Source of the DNA: Porticoccaceae bacterium
Lineage (GTDB): Bacteria > Pseudomonadota > Gammaproteobacteria > Pseudomonadales > Porticoccaceae
NCBI GenBank assembly: GCA_012960115.1
Contig: DUBX01000044.1
Span: 26,604 to 63,865, forward strand
DNA: 37,262 nt
Direction of reading: 5' to 3'
The position numbers were made by a program, and so were the translations under genes. The notes beneath the pieces were generated by a model. The model was given only the letters and a program-made list of their open reading frames with translations. It had not been told where the DNA came from and did no database searches. The stretch's first letter is position 1; the number at the start of each line of letters is the position of its first letter. Positions 9,616-20,017 of this stretch are shown in pieces.

Positions 9616-10317
9616 TCATAAATCAAGAAACTCTTTCACAAAAGGTAATGTTAATCTTCGTTGTTCCCGCAGTGAGGCCTTATCCAGTACCTCTAAAGCT
9701 TGCATCATGGAATGACTGTTTCTAGGTAACCGATTCAGCAAGAAATTAGCCGCTTCATCGGACAAATATAAACCACGGCTATTAGCGCGATACTGTAAAA
9801 GCCGTCTTTGATCTTCGTCTTTGTAGGCTGGTAGATGCAGAGATACGCCGGATTTCAACCTGGACAGTAAATCCTGTAATTTCAAGCCCAAATGATCTGG
9901 ACTGCTGTGCGCAGAGATGATGAGACGGCAGCCACTATCCCGGCATCGATTAAATAAGTTAAAAAGTGGTACTTGCCACTCCTCAAGATGCGCGACCAAT
10001 TGCAGGTCGTCAATACAGACTATTGGGGCCAATTCAAGGGCTTCAAAAACCTGTTCCGGGGGGTAGCCACACAATTCCTTTAAGGGTAAATAAATCGCGC
10101 CAGAATTATGCCCAAGTGCAGTGATCTGGCAGCTCGCCTGAAGAAGGTGCGACAAGCCCACACCACTAGCGCCAGACAAATAAGCGAAACGCCTACCATC
10201 ATCTTTTAGTAAAAAGGTTGCCATGTGCTGCGGCGTGCCATTGGGTGCATAAAAGTTATCAAAGGTCGCCTGGTCGTCTAGGGCAACTGGCAAACTAAGT
10301 TGCTGAAAATTTTGCAT
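9616..10317 (-). CDS. hda: DnaA regulatory inactivator Hda
   Basis: A 233-residue AAA+ protein homologous to the ATPase domain of DnaA. Bound to the sliding clamp, Hda stimulates hydrolysis of DnaA-ATP after initiation and so limits re-replication. The clamp-binding motif QLSLPV is at residues 6-11. The P-loop region GASGVGLSH (49-57) lacks the usual GK(S/T), as does the E. coli protein as I recall it, so this is not a defect. CIDDLQ is the Walker B strand. Its ATG shares one base with the stop of the DUF2066 gene upstream (TAATG), indicating coupling. Confidence 0.93.
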   Translation of the reverse strand: MQNFQQLSLPVALDDQATFDNFYAPNGTPQHMATFLLKDDGRRFAYLSGASGVGLSHLLQASCQITALGHNSGAIYLPLKELCGYPPEQVFEALELAPIVCIDDLQLVAHLEEWQVPLFNLFNRCRDSGCRLIISAHSSPDHLGLKLQDLLSRLKSGVSLHLPAYKDEDQRRLLQYRANSRGLYLSDEAANFLLNRLPRNSHSMMQALEVLDKASLREQRRLTLPFVKEFLDL

Positions 10318-11414
10318 TATTTAATCCAATCGAATGTAAGCTGCTGATTTTCTATCTCTATATCAGCATTCCGATCGCGAAATCGGCCACTGCGCACAAG
10401 GGCATTACTCAGTAATTCTTGGCCACCTTCAGCCTCTACCGACATTATAATCTGATTTCCTCTAGCAGAAAATAGATCAACCGAGTCTATAACCTCTAAT
10501 TTTTTGAGTTGCTTAAGTACCGATTGATAAGCGCTGTATGAATTAATATTATAAATTTCTAGCAATAATTCATTGGTGTCTGATCGAGGTATATAGCTAA
10601 AAGATTGGGTCATACGATCGAGCAAATTATCAACGGTCATGGCTAAAAAATGCTCGTCCCCCTCAGAGCGAAAATCGTTTAACTGCCGACGCCCCCCAGC
10701 CTCATATAACCACGAACCACGAACCTCCCCAGTGGATGTACGATAAAACCGTAAAGCAATCCAACCGTCTGCTTGGTAGCGCTGGGAAGCCAGCGCAAGG
10801 TCATCAGCTTTTAGATTCCAAGCTTGCTCTATCGATAAGGCTAATTGATCCTCTAGGTCAAAAGTAGGGAGTATGTAAGGAATCCCACGGGATCGCATAG
10901 CTCGGTCAAAACGCGTCAAAAAATCTGTGTCGCCAGAATCTATAGCGCTATTTACCGCTACCTCTTCTCCGATAAACCCACGACCCACAGTTGGGTCATC
11001 ACGGATAATCCAAACTAGGAACTTGGGCCTATTTGAGGGTAAGATCGGCAATTGTGCCTGTCGGATCAATAGATCTATTGCCGAACGCGAAAATTTAACT
11101 CTCAAGCCAAAACTAGGACTATCAGACTGAGAATCCTTTGCGCTTACGCTAAGGGGCAAGTCCTCAAAACTCAAGGCGTCGACGTAACCATTAGCATCAC
11201 TCAAATATGGAGCGAGACGAGTTGATTGGAATGTTTTACTATTGCCCGTTAATTTTATGAGCACATTTTGTAAGGCTTCTACCACCCCCCGTTCGCGTGC
11301 AGAAGAGCCTTGATCTGCTATAGGCACCATGGCGCTATATAAATCATTAACCTCTTCAGCCGCACAATAAGGGCTAACAAAGAACAATACTAGAATCAAA
11401 AGACGCCGTAACAT
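10317..11414 (-). CDS. DUF2066 domain exported protein
   Basis: A 365-residue protein with an N-terminal signal peptide (MLRRLLILVLFFV, then AAEE), so it is probably periplasmic. The sequence, with a conserved VEALQNVLIKLTGN helix near residues 45-58 and a C-terminal alternating strand-helix region, fits DUF2066, a family regularly encoded beside hda and purM in gammaproteobacteria. Its function is unknown. It is the first gene of a two-gene operon with hda and diverges from purM across about 150 bases. Confidence 0.85.
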   Translation of the reverse strand: MLRRLLILVLFFVSPYCAAEEVNDLYSAMVPIADQGSSARERGVVEALQNVLIKLTGNSKTFQSTRLAPYLSDANGYVDALSFEDLPLSVSAKDSQSDSPSFGLRVKFSRSAIDLLIRQAQLPILPSNRPKFLVWIIRDDPTVGRGFIGEEVAVNSAIDSGDTDFLTRFDRAMRSRGIPYILPTFDLEDQLALSIEQAWNLKADDLALASQRYQADGWIALRFYRTSTGEVRGSWLYEAGGRRQLNDFRSEGDEHFLAMTVDNLLDRMTQSFSYIPRSDTNELLLEIYNINSYSAYQSVLKQLKKLEVIDSVDLFSARGNQIIMSVEAEGGQELLSNALVRSGRFRDRNADIEIENQQLTFDWIK

Positions 11415-11567
11415 ATTTACTCCAACCTAATGTCTGACATTGTACCAGTGGTTAATCAAGATTAGACTCCTCTACTGAGAAATACACAGAGTAAAATAAG
11501 ATTAATTAAAAAATAGCGCCCGCCTAACAGCCGCGCTAAAATACCGATTTTCCAAAGGAACCCTCTC

Positions 11568-12623
11568 ATGTCCGAAAAAAATCAATCTTTGAGCTACAAA
11601 GATGCTGGTGTCGATATTGATGCAGGTAACGCCCTGATCGAAAAAATAAAAGGCGCCGCAAAGCGTACTCGCCGCCCTGAAGTAATGGCCGGTCTGGGTG
11701 GTTTTGGCGCACTTTTTGAGCTACCCACAGGATACAAAGAACCCGTGTTGGTGTCTGGCACTGACGGTGTAGGCACCAAACTTCGGCTCGCACTGGATCA
11801 TAACAAGCATGACACTGTTGGTATTGACCTGGTGGCCATGTGCGTTAACGACCTCATTGTGTGTGGCGCAGAGCCTCTCTTCTTCTTAGACTATTACGCA
11901 ACAGGGAAGCTCGACATAGACACTGCGGCAGCTGTCGTTAATGGTATAGCTGACGGATGTGAACTTTCCGGTTGTTCTTTAATTGGCGGTGAAACTGCTG
12001 AAATGCCTGGGATGTATGAAGATAAAGACTATGACCTTGCTGGCTTTTGTGTCGGTATTGCCGAAAAGTCCAAACTCATCGACGGCAGCCAAGTTGCAAT
12101 AGGTGATACATTAATTGGCTTGGCCTCTAGCGGCCCCCATTCCAATGGCTATTCTCTGATACGCAAAGTACTTGAGGTTACCAACACAGATCCCGCGAAC
12201 ACAAAGCTTGATGGGGTCCCGATCATTGATTTACTAATGGCCCCTACAAAAATCTACGTAAAGCCACTACTTGGTCTGATTGCACAATCTCCTGTAAACG
12301 CTCTCGCCCATATTACAGGTGGTGGTTTACTCGAAAATATTCCGCGTGTACTGCCGGAAAATGCTAAAGCAATTATTGATACCAACTCATGGGTACGGCC
12401 ATCTGTTTTCGATTGGTTGCAGCAAGGTGGCAATATTGACGAACATGAAATGCATCGCACCCTTAATTGTGGTGTCGGCATGGTGATCTGTGTGCCCTCA
12501 TCAAGTGCACAGACTGCATTGACTATTTTGGCTGATAGCGGTGAAACTGCCTTTATCCTCGGGTCTATTGATGAGATGAAAGCTGGCGACGATCAAGTCC
12601 AACTATTAGGGCTAGCCCAATGA
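11568..12623 (+). CDS. purM: phosphoribosylformylglycinamidine cyclo-ligase (AIR synthetase)
   Basis: A 351-residue cytoplasmic enzyme closing the imidazole ring in de novo purine synthesis: FGAM plus ATP gives [15 protein letters not shown] (42-53) and [13 protein letters not shown] (63-75) are the ATP/substrate-binding signatures, and the [11 protein letters not shown] segment is intact. Length is standard. AAAGGA lies ahead of the ATG. It overlaps purN by four bases (ATGA), so the two enzymes of the same pathway are co-translated. I saw no PurR-type operator in the upstream gap. Confidence 0.97.
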   Translation: MSEKNQSLSYKDAGVDIDAGNALIEKIKGAAKRTRRPEVMAGLGGFGALFELPTGYKEPVLVSGTDGVGTKLRLALDHNKHDTVGIDLVAMCVNDLIVCGAEPLFFLDYYATGKLDIDTAAAVVNGIADGCELSGCSLIGGETAEMPGMYEDKDYDLAGFCVGIAEKSKLIDGSQVAIGDTLIGLASSGPHSNGYSLIRKVLEVTNTDPANTKLDGVPIIDLLMAPTKIYVKPLLGLIAQSPVNALAHITGGGLLENIPRVLPENAKAIIDTNSWVRPSVFDWLQQGGNIDEHEMHRTLNCGVGMVICVPSSSAQTALTILADSGETAFILGSIDEMKAGDDQVQLLGLAQ

Positions 12624-13294
12624 GTACTGGCCAAAAGCCAACTTTTCGCATAGTCGTCCTTATTTCCGGTAGCGGATCTAATCTGCAGTCACTCATTGAT
12701 GCATGCCATAATAATCAAATAAAAGCTCAGATCACTGCGGTGATTAGCAATAAGCCTAGCGTTAAAGGATTAGATCGGGCTACTGCAGCCAATATTCCAA
12801 CCCTTGTTATTGATCATCGTGACTTTAGTTCTAGGCAGAAATTTGATCAACATCTTTTAGAGGCCATCCAAAACTTCTCGCCCGACCTAGTCATCTTGGC
12901 TGGCTTTATGAGGATCCTAACCTCTGACTTTGTTAGTCAGTTTGAAGGCAAACTACTCAACATACATCCCTCACTGTTACCCGCCTACCAAGGCCTAGAC
13001 ACGCATCAGCGCGCAATAGATGCGGGTGATTCAAAAGCGGGCACTACCGTGCACTTTGTGACTCCAGAACTAGATGGCGGGCCTCCAGTGCTTCAGGCTG
13101 AAGTCGCCATTAGCCCCACAGATGGCCCTCAGGATTTAGCCGCGCGGGTCTTAACAATGGAACATAAAATATACCCAGCGGCGGCTCAATGGTTTTGTGA
13201 CGGTCGCTTAACATCGCAAAATGGCAAAGCCTTCTTGGATGGTGTGGTGATCGGAAAAAACGGAATATTATTTGATATTAATAATGAACACTAA
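12620..13294 (+). CDS. purN: phosphoribosylglycinamide formyltransferase (GART)
   Basis: A 224-residue enzyme transferring a formyl group from 10-formyl-tetrahydrofolate to GAR in purine synthesis. [12 protein letters not shown] (15-26) binds the substrate phosphate. The catalytic residues are present: Asn114 and His116 in [12 protein letters not shown], and Asp152 in PELDGGP. It is translationally coupled to purM through an ATGA overlap. The DUF3108 gene follows after 56 bases on the same strand. Confidence 0.96.
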   Translation: MSTGQKPTFRIVVLISGSGSNLQSLIDACHNNQIKAQITAVISNKPSVKGLDRATAANIPTLVIDHRDFSSRQKFDQHLLEAIQNFSPDLVILAGFMRILTSDFVSQFEGKLLNIHPSLLPAYQGLDTHQRAIDAGDSKAGTTVHFVTPELDGGPPVLQAEVAISPTDGPQDLAARVLTMEHKIYPAAAQWFCDGRLTSQNGKAFLDGVVIGKNGILFDINNEH

Positions 13295-13350
13295 TCGTTT
13301 TTGTCACTCTAAGGCCTAATCGATTTGCTTAAAAACTTGTGTAGGTATAA

Positions 13351-14130
13351 ATGAATAGATCAGCAACGCTGAAGAGATTTACCCTAGTCATCGGTTTCAT
13401 AACGATTTCGGCCGCAGTCTCACTGCTAAGTCCCTCATTGACCGCAGCATCGATTACCAATAACGAAATAGCCACTTATAGCGCGAAATACAGCGCTAAT
13501 TACAATGGATTAGCCATCAAGGCCCACCACCAACTTCGTCAGTTAGAGGACGGTTCTTACATAGAAACCTTGAACGCTAAAAGCATTCTTGGCAAAATTA
13601 AAGAAAGCGCTAAATTTACAATCGATGATCACCAGAAAATTCTTCCTTACCAATACAACTACAAACGTTCACTGGTCGGTATATCCCGAGTGGAAAATCA
13701 AGTCTTTGATTGGCCCAACAAACAACTTAGATATGTTAAGAACGATAAAGTGCAGGTTGTTACTCTCGAGTCTGGTGCGCTTGATATTGTTACTCACAAG
13801 TTACAATTACGGCATGACCTGCAAGAAGGAAAAACGGTACTTTCCTATCCTGTCATGGTGCGTGATAAGCGAAAGCAGTATGATTATGAGGTTGTAGCGT
13901 CAGAGGTCCTAACCACTGCGATCGGCCTCCTGAATACAACCAAGATTCGTAGAATCAGTAACAGTAATACTCGTGAAACTGTTATTTGGCTAGCGACCGA
14001 CTGGAACTTCTTAGTGGTACAATTAAGTCATACTGAGAAGGGCGACAGTCACCAACTAAAAATTATCCAAGGAAGGGTGAACGAGCGCGATATTTTACCC
14101 TTAGAGCCCATTGGAGAGAAAAAGACATGA
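13351..14130 (+). CDS. DUF3108 domain exported protein
   Basis: A 259-residue protein with a signal peptide (about residues 1-32, ending SLTAAS). The remainder is strand-rich, with YSAKYSANYNGLAIKAHHQL at the start of the mature part and a conserved RDKRKQYDYEVV stretch, which fits DUF3108. The family is common downstream of purN in Pseudomonas-like genomes; its biochemical role is not established. The mature protein is probably periplasmic or outer-membrane associated. It overlaps the next gene by four bases (ATGA). Confidence 0.85.
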   Translation: MNRSATLKRFTLVIGFITISAAVSLLSPSLTAASITNNEIATYSAKYSANYNGLAIKAHHQLRQLEDGSYIETLNAKSILGKIKESAKFTIDDHQKILPYQYNYKRSLVGISRVENQVFDWPNKQLRYVKNDKVQVVTLESGALDIVTHKLQLRHDLQEGKTVLSYPVMVRDKRKQYDYEVVASEVLTTAIGLLNTTKIRRISNSNTRETVIWLATDWNFLVVQLSHTEKGDSHQLKIIQGRVNERDILPLEPIGEKKT

Positions 14131-14987
14131 CTGAACGAGAAGCAACCAATAAGAATAAATCCACCCTTACTCTCGGCACTCTCGCCTCGCTCATTATCGT
14201 GGGGGGTGTACTCTACCAAGCTCAAAAAGATCTACCTAATGACCCTGAACTTCTCTCAATACCTGAACAAGTCGTCGAAGCTGTCATTGTCCCTGCACTA
14301 GTTCCAGAAGCCACCATACCAGAAGCGTTGAATCAGTCAGATAGAGCCGATGTAGTATCCAAGACGCCGTCAGAGCCTGTAAAAACGCCGTTACCACCGT
14401 TGGATACGAGTGATGAGTTTGTGCGAGAACGCATTGTATTAATGAGCAACAAGGCTGAAATAAATAACTGGCTGGCGACCGATGACCTTGTTCGACGAAC
14501 TGCTAGTTATCTTGACGGACTCTCAAGAGGCATAATACTGGGTAAGATTTTCCCGCTAAGTTCTCCCCAAAGTAGCTTCGCAACTCATAACGACGGTGAT
14601 GTGATTTGGCTGAATGCCGGTAACTATGAGCGATATAACACTACAGTTGCGGTGCTCGCATCGCTAGACATGAAATCCATGGCGCAAATGTTCCACTTTG
14701 CCCGCCCATTGCTAGAAAGCGCATTTCTTGAGATGGGGTATAAGCCCCGTCAGATGGATGGAATATTGTTAACCGCAATAGATCAGGTTCTCAATACGCC
14801 CATTATAGTCGAGCCTATTAGCCTCACTCGGGATTCTGTGGCCTACAAATATGCCGACATGTCGCTAGAATCTTTAACACCACTGCAAAAGCAGCTCATA
14901 CGCACGGGTCCTGAAAATACTCAAAGACTGCAACAGCAGGCGCTCTTATTGAAGAACGCTTTGCTCAATCCAAACAGCAATCAATAA
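14127..14987 (+). CDS. DUF3014 domain membrane-anchored protein
   Basis: A 286-residue protein with one N-terminal membrane helix (LASLIIVGGVLYQ, about residues 18-30), a Pro/Glu-rich linker to about residue 95, and a helical C-terminal domain containing LVRRTASYLDGLSRG and YNTTVAVLASLD. This architecture fits DUF3014, of unknown function. It is the last gene of the purM-purN-DUF3108 run and converges on dcd, with 29 bases between the stops. Confidence 0.82.
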   Translation: MTEREATNKNKSTLTLGTLASLIIVGGVLYQAQKDLPNDPELLSIPEQVVEAVIVPALVPEATIPEALNQSDRADVVSKTPSEPVKTPLPPLDTSDEFVRERIVLMSNKAEINNWLATDDLVRRTASYLDGLSRGIILGKIFPLSSPQSSFATHNDGDVIWLNAGNYERYNTTVAVLASLDMKSMAQMFHFARPLLESAFLEMGYKPRQMDGILLTAIDQVLNTPIIVEPISLTRDSVAYKYADMSLESLTPLQKQLIRTGPENTQRLQQQALLLKNALLNPNSNQ

Positions 14988-15016
14988 CCATATCAACGTG
15001 TAAAGATGGCCTTAAA

Positions 15017-15583
15017 TTACGCCTTAGGCAAAGTCACACCAGTTTGCCCCTGATATTTACCGCCTCTATCCGCATAGGATGTGGCACAAACTTCATCGGA
15101 TTCAAAAAATAACATTTGGGCAACACCTTCATTGGCATAAATCTTTGCCGGAAGGTTAGTGGTGTTAGAAAACTCGAGTGTCACATGTCCTTCCCATTCT
15201 GGCTCAAGCGGCGTCACATTGACAATAATGCCACATCGAGCATAGGTCGATTTACCCAAGCAGATAGTCAAGACCGAACGTGGAATTCTGAAATATTCAA
15301 CCGTTCTTGCTAGAGCAAAAGAGTTAGGTGGAATAATGCAATAATCTCCCCTGACATTAACAAAGGAGTCATCGTCAAAATTCTTTGGGTCCACGGTTTT
15401 TGAATGGACATTGGTGAATATTTTAAACTCATTAGCGCAACGAACATCGTATCCATAACTAGAAACACCGTAAGAGATAACTCTCTCCTCTCCATCATAG
15501 CGAACCTGCTCTGCTTCATAGGGCTCGATCATTTTATGCTGCTCGGCCATACGACGTATCCAATTGTCTGATTTAATGCTCAT
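15017..15583 (-). CDS. dcd: dCTP deaminase
   Basis: A 188-residue enzyme deaminating dCTP to dUTP, the main route to dTMP in gammaproteobacteria. The conserved [13 protein letters not shown] block (38-49), the [17 protein letters not shown] segment and the catalytic Glu137 in HVTLEFSN are present. AGAGAAG precedes the ATG. It lies 127 bases after apbC on the same strand, an arrangement common in this class. Confidence 0.96.
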   Translation of the reverse strand: MSIKSDNWIRRMAEQHKMIEPYEAEQVRYDGEERVISYGVSSYGYDVRCANEFKIFTNVHSKTVDPKNFDDDSFVNVRGDYCIIPPNSFALARTVEYFRIPRSVLTICLGKSTYARCGIIVNVTPLEPEWEGHVTLEFSNTTNLPAKIYANEGVAQMLFFESDEVCATSYADRGGKYQGQTGVTLPKA

Positions 15584-15710
15584 GAATTAACTTCTCTTAG
15601 TTAGATTATTACGCGCAAAATACTCGATAAAAGTCGACTTAAAAACGCCAACGGTATGATACGCATTTATAGCTTTTCAGCAAGGCCCACCACCGTCGGA
15701 TTAGTCTCTG

Positions 15711-16514
15711 TTATTCGAACTCTATGTCGGGACCACTATCGACATGTGCTGATTCTAGGGCTGTCATCACAGATCGAGCAATTTCTCGATACTGTTGTGC
15801 AATAGGTTGATCTGGAAAAGCCGCCGCCAAAGGCAGCCCTTTATCGCCCTGTTGTCTAATCGAAAGGTCTAAAGGAAGACTACCCAGCAGCGCAGTACCG
15901 TAATCAGCTGCCACTCTCTGACCCCCACCGTCGCCAAAAATATGCTCCGCATGCCCGCACTCAGTACAAACATGGACTGCCATATTCTCTACAATGCCTA
16001 ACACGGGTATTTTCACTTTAAGAAACATCTCAATACCTTTTTGGGCATCAAGCAAGGCAATATCCTGAGGAGTCGTGACAATAACGGCCCCCGCTACCTG
16101 AGCCTTTTGCGACAACGTAAGCTGAATGTCACCCGTACCAGGAGGCATATCCACCACCAGTATATCGAGCTCACCCCACTGAGTTTGCTGTAATAATTGT
16201 TGTAGCGCGCCAGCTGCCATAGGACCACGCCATGCCATCGGCGTCTTATCTGTTACCAAATAGGCCATAGACATAGTAGCAACACCATGAGCCTCAATAG
16301 GCTTAAGGTATTTTTCATCTACGGCTTCAGGGCGAGTGTTTTCTTCGACACCAAGCATCATACCAACACTTGGACCATAGATATCTGCATCTAGAAGCCC
16401 TACTCGATAGCCTCCCTGATGCAATGCCAGCGCCAAGTTTACCGCCGTTGTTGACTTACCTACTCCGCCTTTGCCTGATGCAACTGCAATAATAAATTTC
16501 ACCTGAGTTAACAC
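15711..16514 (-). CDS. apbC: iron-sulfur cluster carrier ApbC/Mrp (short form)
   Basis: A 267-residue P-loop ATPase of the Mrp/NBP35 family, a scaffold that carries and delivers Fe-S clusters in the cytoplasm. The deviant Walker A GKGGVGKST is at residues 14-22, VVDMPPGTGD at 120-129, and the cluster-binding pair Cys183/Cys186 in VCTECGHAEH. The protein begins at the ATPase core and lacks the roughly 90-residue N-terminal MIP18/DUF59 domain of E. coli Mrp; the bases upstream show no in-frame remnant that I can recognise. It is divergent from metG, the usual gammaproteobacterial order. Confidence 0.92.
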   Translation of the reverse strand: MLTQVKFIIAVASGKGGVGKSTTAVNLALALHQGGYRVGLLDADIYGPSVGMMLGVEENTRPEAVDEKYLKPIEAHGVATMSMAYLVTDKTPMAWRGPMAAGALQQLLQQTQWGELDILVVDMPPGTGDIQLTLSQKAQVAGAVIVTTPQDIALLDAQKGIEMFLKVKIPVLGIVENMAVHVCTECGHAEHIFGDGGGQRVAADYGTALLGSLPLDLSIRQQGDKGLPLAAAFPDQPIAQQYREIARSVMTALESAHVDSGPDIEFE

Positions 16515-16584
16515 TAAATCACCCCAACCTATACTCTATTTAATTACTACGACAACTTAGCTCCGCTATTTCGCTCAATAGCCC

Positions 16585-16613
16585 ATGAAAAGTTACTATA
16601 AAATCGCTATACT
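16585..16613 (+). promoter_or_regulatory. candidate metG promoter
   Basis: ATGAAA (16585-16590) and TATACT (16608-16613) are spaced by 17 bases and lie 36 bases ahead of the metG ATG. The -10 element is strong; the -35 matches four of six consensus positions. Confidence 0.45.
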
Positions 16614-16649
16614 CGCATCTCTTTCAAGCTGCCGAAAAAGATTTCTAAC

Positions 16650-18671
16650 ATGCCGTCAAAACGTCAAATTCTGGTTACCAACGCCTTGCCTTATGCTAAT
16701 GCCGCTTTGCATCTGGGCCATATCTTAGAGTACACCCAAACCGATGTCTGGGTGCGCTTGCAAAAGATGCGCGGCCACGAATGTTACTACGTTTCCGCAG
16801 ATGATGCTCACGGCACTGCAATTATGTTAAAAGCGGACGAGAAAGGTATTAGCGCCGAAGAACATATTGCAGACATGCGTGCTATTCATGAAGCAGATTT
16901 TAAAGATTTTTTGATTGGTGTTGATAACTATCACTCCACACACTCTGATGAAAACCGCGAATTTTCTGAGCTAATTTACAATCTACTGAAGGCAAATGGG
17001 CATATCGCGCAGCGGTCCATTACTCAAGCATTTGATCCAGAGAAGAATCTTTTTCTCGCAGATCGCTACGTCAAAGGCGCCTGCCCCAAATGTAAAGCTG
17101 ATGATCAATATGGCGATAACTGTGAAGCCTGCGGTGCCACCTACTCACCGGTCGATCTTATTAATCCCATATCCGTCATTTCAGGTGCCACGCCTGTTGA
17201 AAAAGAGTCAGAGCATTATTTTTTCAAATTACCTGAATTTACAACATTCTTAAAAGACTGGGTCGGCAGCGGTACCGTGCAAAAAGAAGTCGCTAACAAG
17301 CTAAGTGAATGGCTAGACAGCGGTTTACAAGAATGGGACATCAGCCGCGACGCACCCTATTTTGGCTTTGAAATTCCTGACGCTCCCGGCAAGTACTTTT
17401 ATGTCTGGCTAGATGCGCCCATCGGTTACATGGCGAGTTTCAAAAACCTCTGTGATCGAGATGGGTTAGATTTTGATCATTTTTGGAAAAAAGACAGTCC
17501 AACCGAGCTATATCATTTTATCGGCAAAGACATCGTTAATTTCCATGCCCTATTTTGGCCCGCGATGCTGAAAAGCGCTGAATATCGTACACCGACCAAA
17601 ATTTGCGTGCATGGTTTTGTTACGGTCAATGGTAAAAAGATGTCTAAGTCTCGTGGCACCTTTATCAATGCACGTTGCTATCTAGATCATCTACATCCTG
17701 AGTATCTTAGGTACTACTATGCCTCTAAATTATCTGGCACGATCGAAGATATTGATCTCAATTTGGAAGACTTTATACAAAAAGTAAACAGTGATTTAGT
17801 CGGCAAGGTTGTCAATATCGCCAGTCGCTGTGCCAAGTTTATTGCCAACGGCAACGATGGGGTACTTTCATCGGCTATTGATAATCCTGAACTATGGGCA
17901 CAGGTCAGTGGCGCTGCCGATACAATTGCTAACCACTATGAAAATCGAGATTACGGTAAGGCTATTCGAGAAATTATGGCGCAAGCGGATGCGGCGAATG
18001 AATATATCGCCCTCAAAGAGCCATGGAAACTCAATAAAGATGAATCACAGCAACAAAGTGTTCAGGACATTTGCTCGCTGGGTATTAACCTATTCCGCGT
18101 ATTGCTCACCTATCTAAAACCAGTCCTTCCTGCAATGGCTGAAGCGGGCGAGTCATTCCTAAATGACACCTTAACGTGGGACAGCGTGAAGCATCCCTTA
18201 GTCGAACATAAGATTAATCAGTTTAAGCCACTTATGCAGCGAATCGAAAAAGAGAGGGTCGATGCCATGGTTGAAGCCAGCAAACAGGATCTTGCTAAGG
18301 AAATCCCGAAACTCATCAGTGGTGCCTTAGCAGATGAGCCCCTAGCCGATGAAATTAGCTTTGATGACTTCATTAAGGTCGACCTGCGTGTCGCTCGAAT
18401 TGTGAGTGCGAGTCATGTCGAAGGAGCAGACAAGCTACTGCAACTTAATCTAGATATTGGTGGTGAAATGCGTCAGGTATTTTCAGGAATTAAATCATCC
18501 TACGACCCAGCAGACCTAGAAGGCAGACTTACCGTAATGGTGGCTAACTTAGCGCCACGAAAAATGCGTTTTGGCATGTCCGAAGGGATGGTTTTGGCAG
18601 CAGCAGACAAACAGGGTATTTATCTATTAGAACCTGATAGCGGGGCTCAACCAGGTCAAAGAGTCACCTAA
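16650..18671 (+). CDS. metG: methionyl-tRNA synthetase
   Basis: A 673-residue class I synthetase charging tRNA-Met. The HIGH motif appears as HLGH (21-24) and KMSKS at 330-334. A zinc knuckle has Cys145, Cys148, Cys158 and Cys161. The anticodon-binding helical domain follows. A C-terminal EMAP/tRNA-binding domain begins near residue 570 ([12 protein letters not shown]) and gives the dimer-forming long form. All parts of the normal enzyme are present. It is transcribed away from apbC and followed after about 160 bases by the Rnf operon. Confidence 0.97.
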   Translation: MPSKRQILVTNALPYANAALHLGHILEYTQTDVWVRLQKMRGHECYYVSADDAHGTAIMLKADEKGISAEEHIADMRAIHEADFKDFLIGVDNYHSTHSDENREFSELIYNLLKANGHIAQRSITQAFDPEKNLFLADRYVKGACPKCKADDQYGDNCEACGATYSPVDLINPISVISGATPVEKESEHYFFKLPEFTTFLKDWVGSGTVQKEVANKLSEWLDSGLQEWDISRDAPYFGFEIPDAPGKYFYVWLDAPIGYMASFKNLCDRDGLDFDHFWKKDSPTELYHFIGKDIVNFHALFWPAMLKSAEYRTPTKICVHGFVTVNGKKMSKSRGTFINARCYLDHLHPEYLRYYYASKLSGTIEDIDLNLEDFIQKVNSDLVGKVVNIASRCAKFIANGNDGVLSSAIDNPELWAQVSGAADTIANHYENRDYGKAIREIMAQADAANEYIALKEPWKLNKDESQQQSVQDICSLGINLFRVLLTYLKPVLPAMAEAGESFLNDTLTWDSVKHPLVEHKINQFKPLMQRIEKERVDAMVEASKQDLAKEIPKLISGALADEPLADEISFDDFIKVDLRVARIVSASHVEGADKLLQLNLDIGGEMRQVFSGIKSSYDPADLEGRLTVMVANLAPRKMRFGMSEGMVLAAADKQGIYLLEPDSGAQPGQRVT

Positions 18672-18817
18672 TAATGACGCCGATGGTGGATTACTCATAT
18701 TTATTTGGCCACCAAATTATGGGGATGTCATGATAGTAAAAAAACTGCCTATAGGTGCATTTTAGTTATTGAATAGCACCGCCAGATTGCACCATACTAG
18801 TTATCCGCTACATCTAT

Positions 18818-18823
18818 TATACT
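18818..18823 (+). promoter_or_regulatory. candidate -10 element of the rsxABCDGE operon
   Basis: TATACT ends six bases before the rsxA ATG at 18830, with no good -35 hexamer at the proper distance. If used, transcription would begin at or next to the start codon, giving a leaderless message. The only ribosome-site candidate is a short GAG five bases upstream of the ATG. Confidence 0.3.
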
Positions 18824-18829
18824 GAGCAC

Positions 18830-19405
18830 ATGCAAGAATTCGCCATCATCCTGGTCAGCTCTATTCTGATCAACAATTATGTACTCGTTCAGTTCCTTGG
18901 GCTCTGTCCTTTCATGGGCGTGTCAAAAAAGCTTGAGTCAGCCATTGGTATGTCAGCGGCTACAACCTTTGTATTGACCCTCACCGCCATGGCTAGTTAT
19001 ATCGTCAATGAGCTCGTGTTAATGCCCCTAGGGCTTATTTACCTTCGCACTATTGCGTTTATTTTAGTCATCGCCGCAGTGGTTCAATTTACCAAGATGT
19101 TTATCGAAAAAACCAGCCCACTTCTGTATCGAGTATTGGGCGTCTTCTTGCCCCTGATAACCACCAATTGTGCGGTACTCGGCGTGGCACTACAAAATGC
19201 CAGCAAAGACCTCAACTTTATGCAATCGTCGCTATATGGCTTTGGTGCAGGTGCCGGTTTTTCACTGGTATTAATCTTATTCTCGGCAATGCGCGAACGT
19301 TTGGCCGCTGCTGACATCCCCCAACCGTTTGAAGGGGTCGCCATCGCCATGATTACCGCCGGTCTAATGTCATTGGCATTTATGGGATTTAGTGGGTTAG
19401 TGTGA
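18830..19405 (+). CDS. rsxA: electron transport complex subunit RsxA/RnfA
   Basis: A 191-residue inner-membrane subunit with six hydrophobic segments. [20 protein letters not shown] near the N-terminus and [17 protein letters not shown] in the middle are the two half-repeats whose cysteines are thought to hold an intramembrane iron-sulfur centre together with RsxE. The Rnf/Rsx complex couples electron transfer between NADH and ferredoxin to cation movement, and in E. coli it keeps SoxR reduced. First gene of the operon; its stop directly abuts the rsxB start (TGAATG). Confidence 0.95.
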   Translation: MQEFAIILVSSILINNYVLVQFLGLCPFMGVSKKLESAIGMSAATTFVLTLTAMASYIVNELVLMPLGLIYLRTIAFILVIAAVVQFTKMFIEKTSPLLYRVLGVFLPLITTNCAVLGVALQNASKDLNFMQSSLYGFGAGAGFSLVLILFSAMRERLAAADIPQPFEGVAIAMITAGLMSLAFMGFSGLV

Positions 19406-20017
19406 ATGATTGATAGCATAGCGCAACAACCAATGCTTGCCGCCCTCATAGCCCTAGTGAGCCTAGGGATTGTTTTTGGAGCCCTGCTTGGGTTCGCTGC
19501 TGAAAAGTTCAGAGTACAGGGCGACCCGATTGTTGAGCAAATTGATAATCTGCTACCACAAACCCAATGTGGTCAATGTGGATTTCCCGGCTGCCGCCCC
19601 TACGCTCAATCTATTGCCGATGGCGATGCGATTAACAAGTGTCCTCCGGGAGGCCAAAACACCATTAACGCTATAGCTAACCTGCTTGATGTGCCAGCCC
19701 CAGCATTAGACGAAGAACACGGTGAAGAGGAAGAAATTAAAACTATCGCCTACATCCGAGAAGACGAATGTATCGGTTGCACCAAATGCATACAAGCCTG
19801 CCCAGTAGATGCAATATTGGGCGCAGCCAAACTCATGCATACTGTTATCGTGTCGGAATGCACAGGGTGCGACCTCTGCATTGAGCCCTGCCCAGTGGAC
19901 TGTATCGACATGCTGCCAGTTGTCCAAGGTATCGTGCAATGGCACTGGCCGACTCCTCCCACTACTATTGACCTTATAGCTACCAGCAAAATGTCATCTC
20001 AAGAGGATGCCGCATGA
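19406..20017 (+). CDS. rsxB: electron transport complex subunit RsxB/RnfB
   Basis: A 203-residue protein with one N-terminal membrane helix (about residues 10-31). A four-cysteine cluster motif follows (Cys55, Cys58, Cys63 and Cys79, with QCGFPGC), then two ferredoxin-type 4Fe-4S motifs, [12 protein letters not shown] (122-133) and [12 protein letters not shown] (152-163). It is the soluble-side ferredoxin-like subunit passing electrons into or out of the complex. It overlaps rsxC by four bases (ATGA). Every cluster ligand expected of the family is visible. Confidence 0.96.
   Translation: MIDSIAQQPMLAALIALVSLGIVFGALLGFAAEKFRVQGDPIVEQIDNLLPQTQCGQCGFPGCRPYAQSIADGDAINKCPPGGQNTINAIANLLDVPAPALDEEHGEEEEIKTIAYIREDECIGCTKCIQACPVDAILGAAKLMHTVIVSECTGCDLCIEPCPVDCIDMLPVVQGIVQWHWPTPPTTIDLIATSKMSSQEDAA

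Noticed and set aside
9616-10317. Hda P-loop lacking GK(S/T) as an inactivating mutation
   Set aside because: E. coli Hda also has a non-canonical P-loop as I recall it, and the clamp-binding motif and fold are intact.
11415-11567. PurR-type operator ahead of purM
   Set aside because: No sequence close to the ACGCAAACGTTTGCGT-type consensus is visible in the gap.
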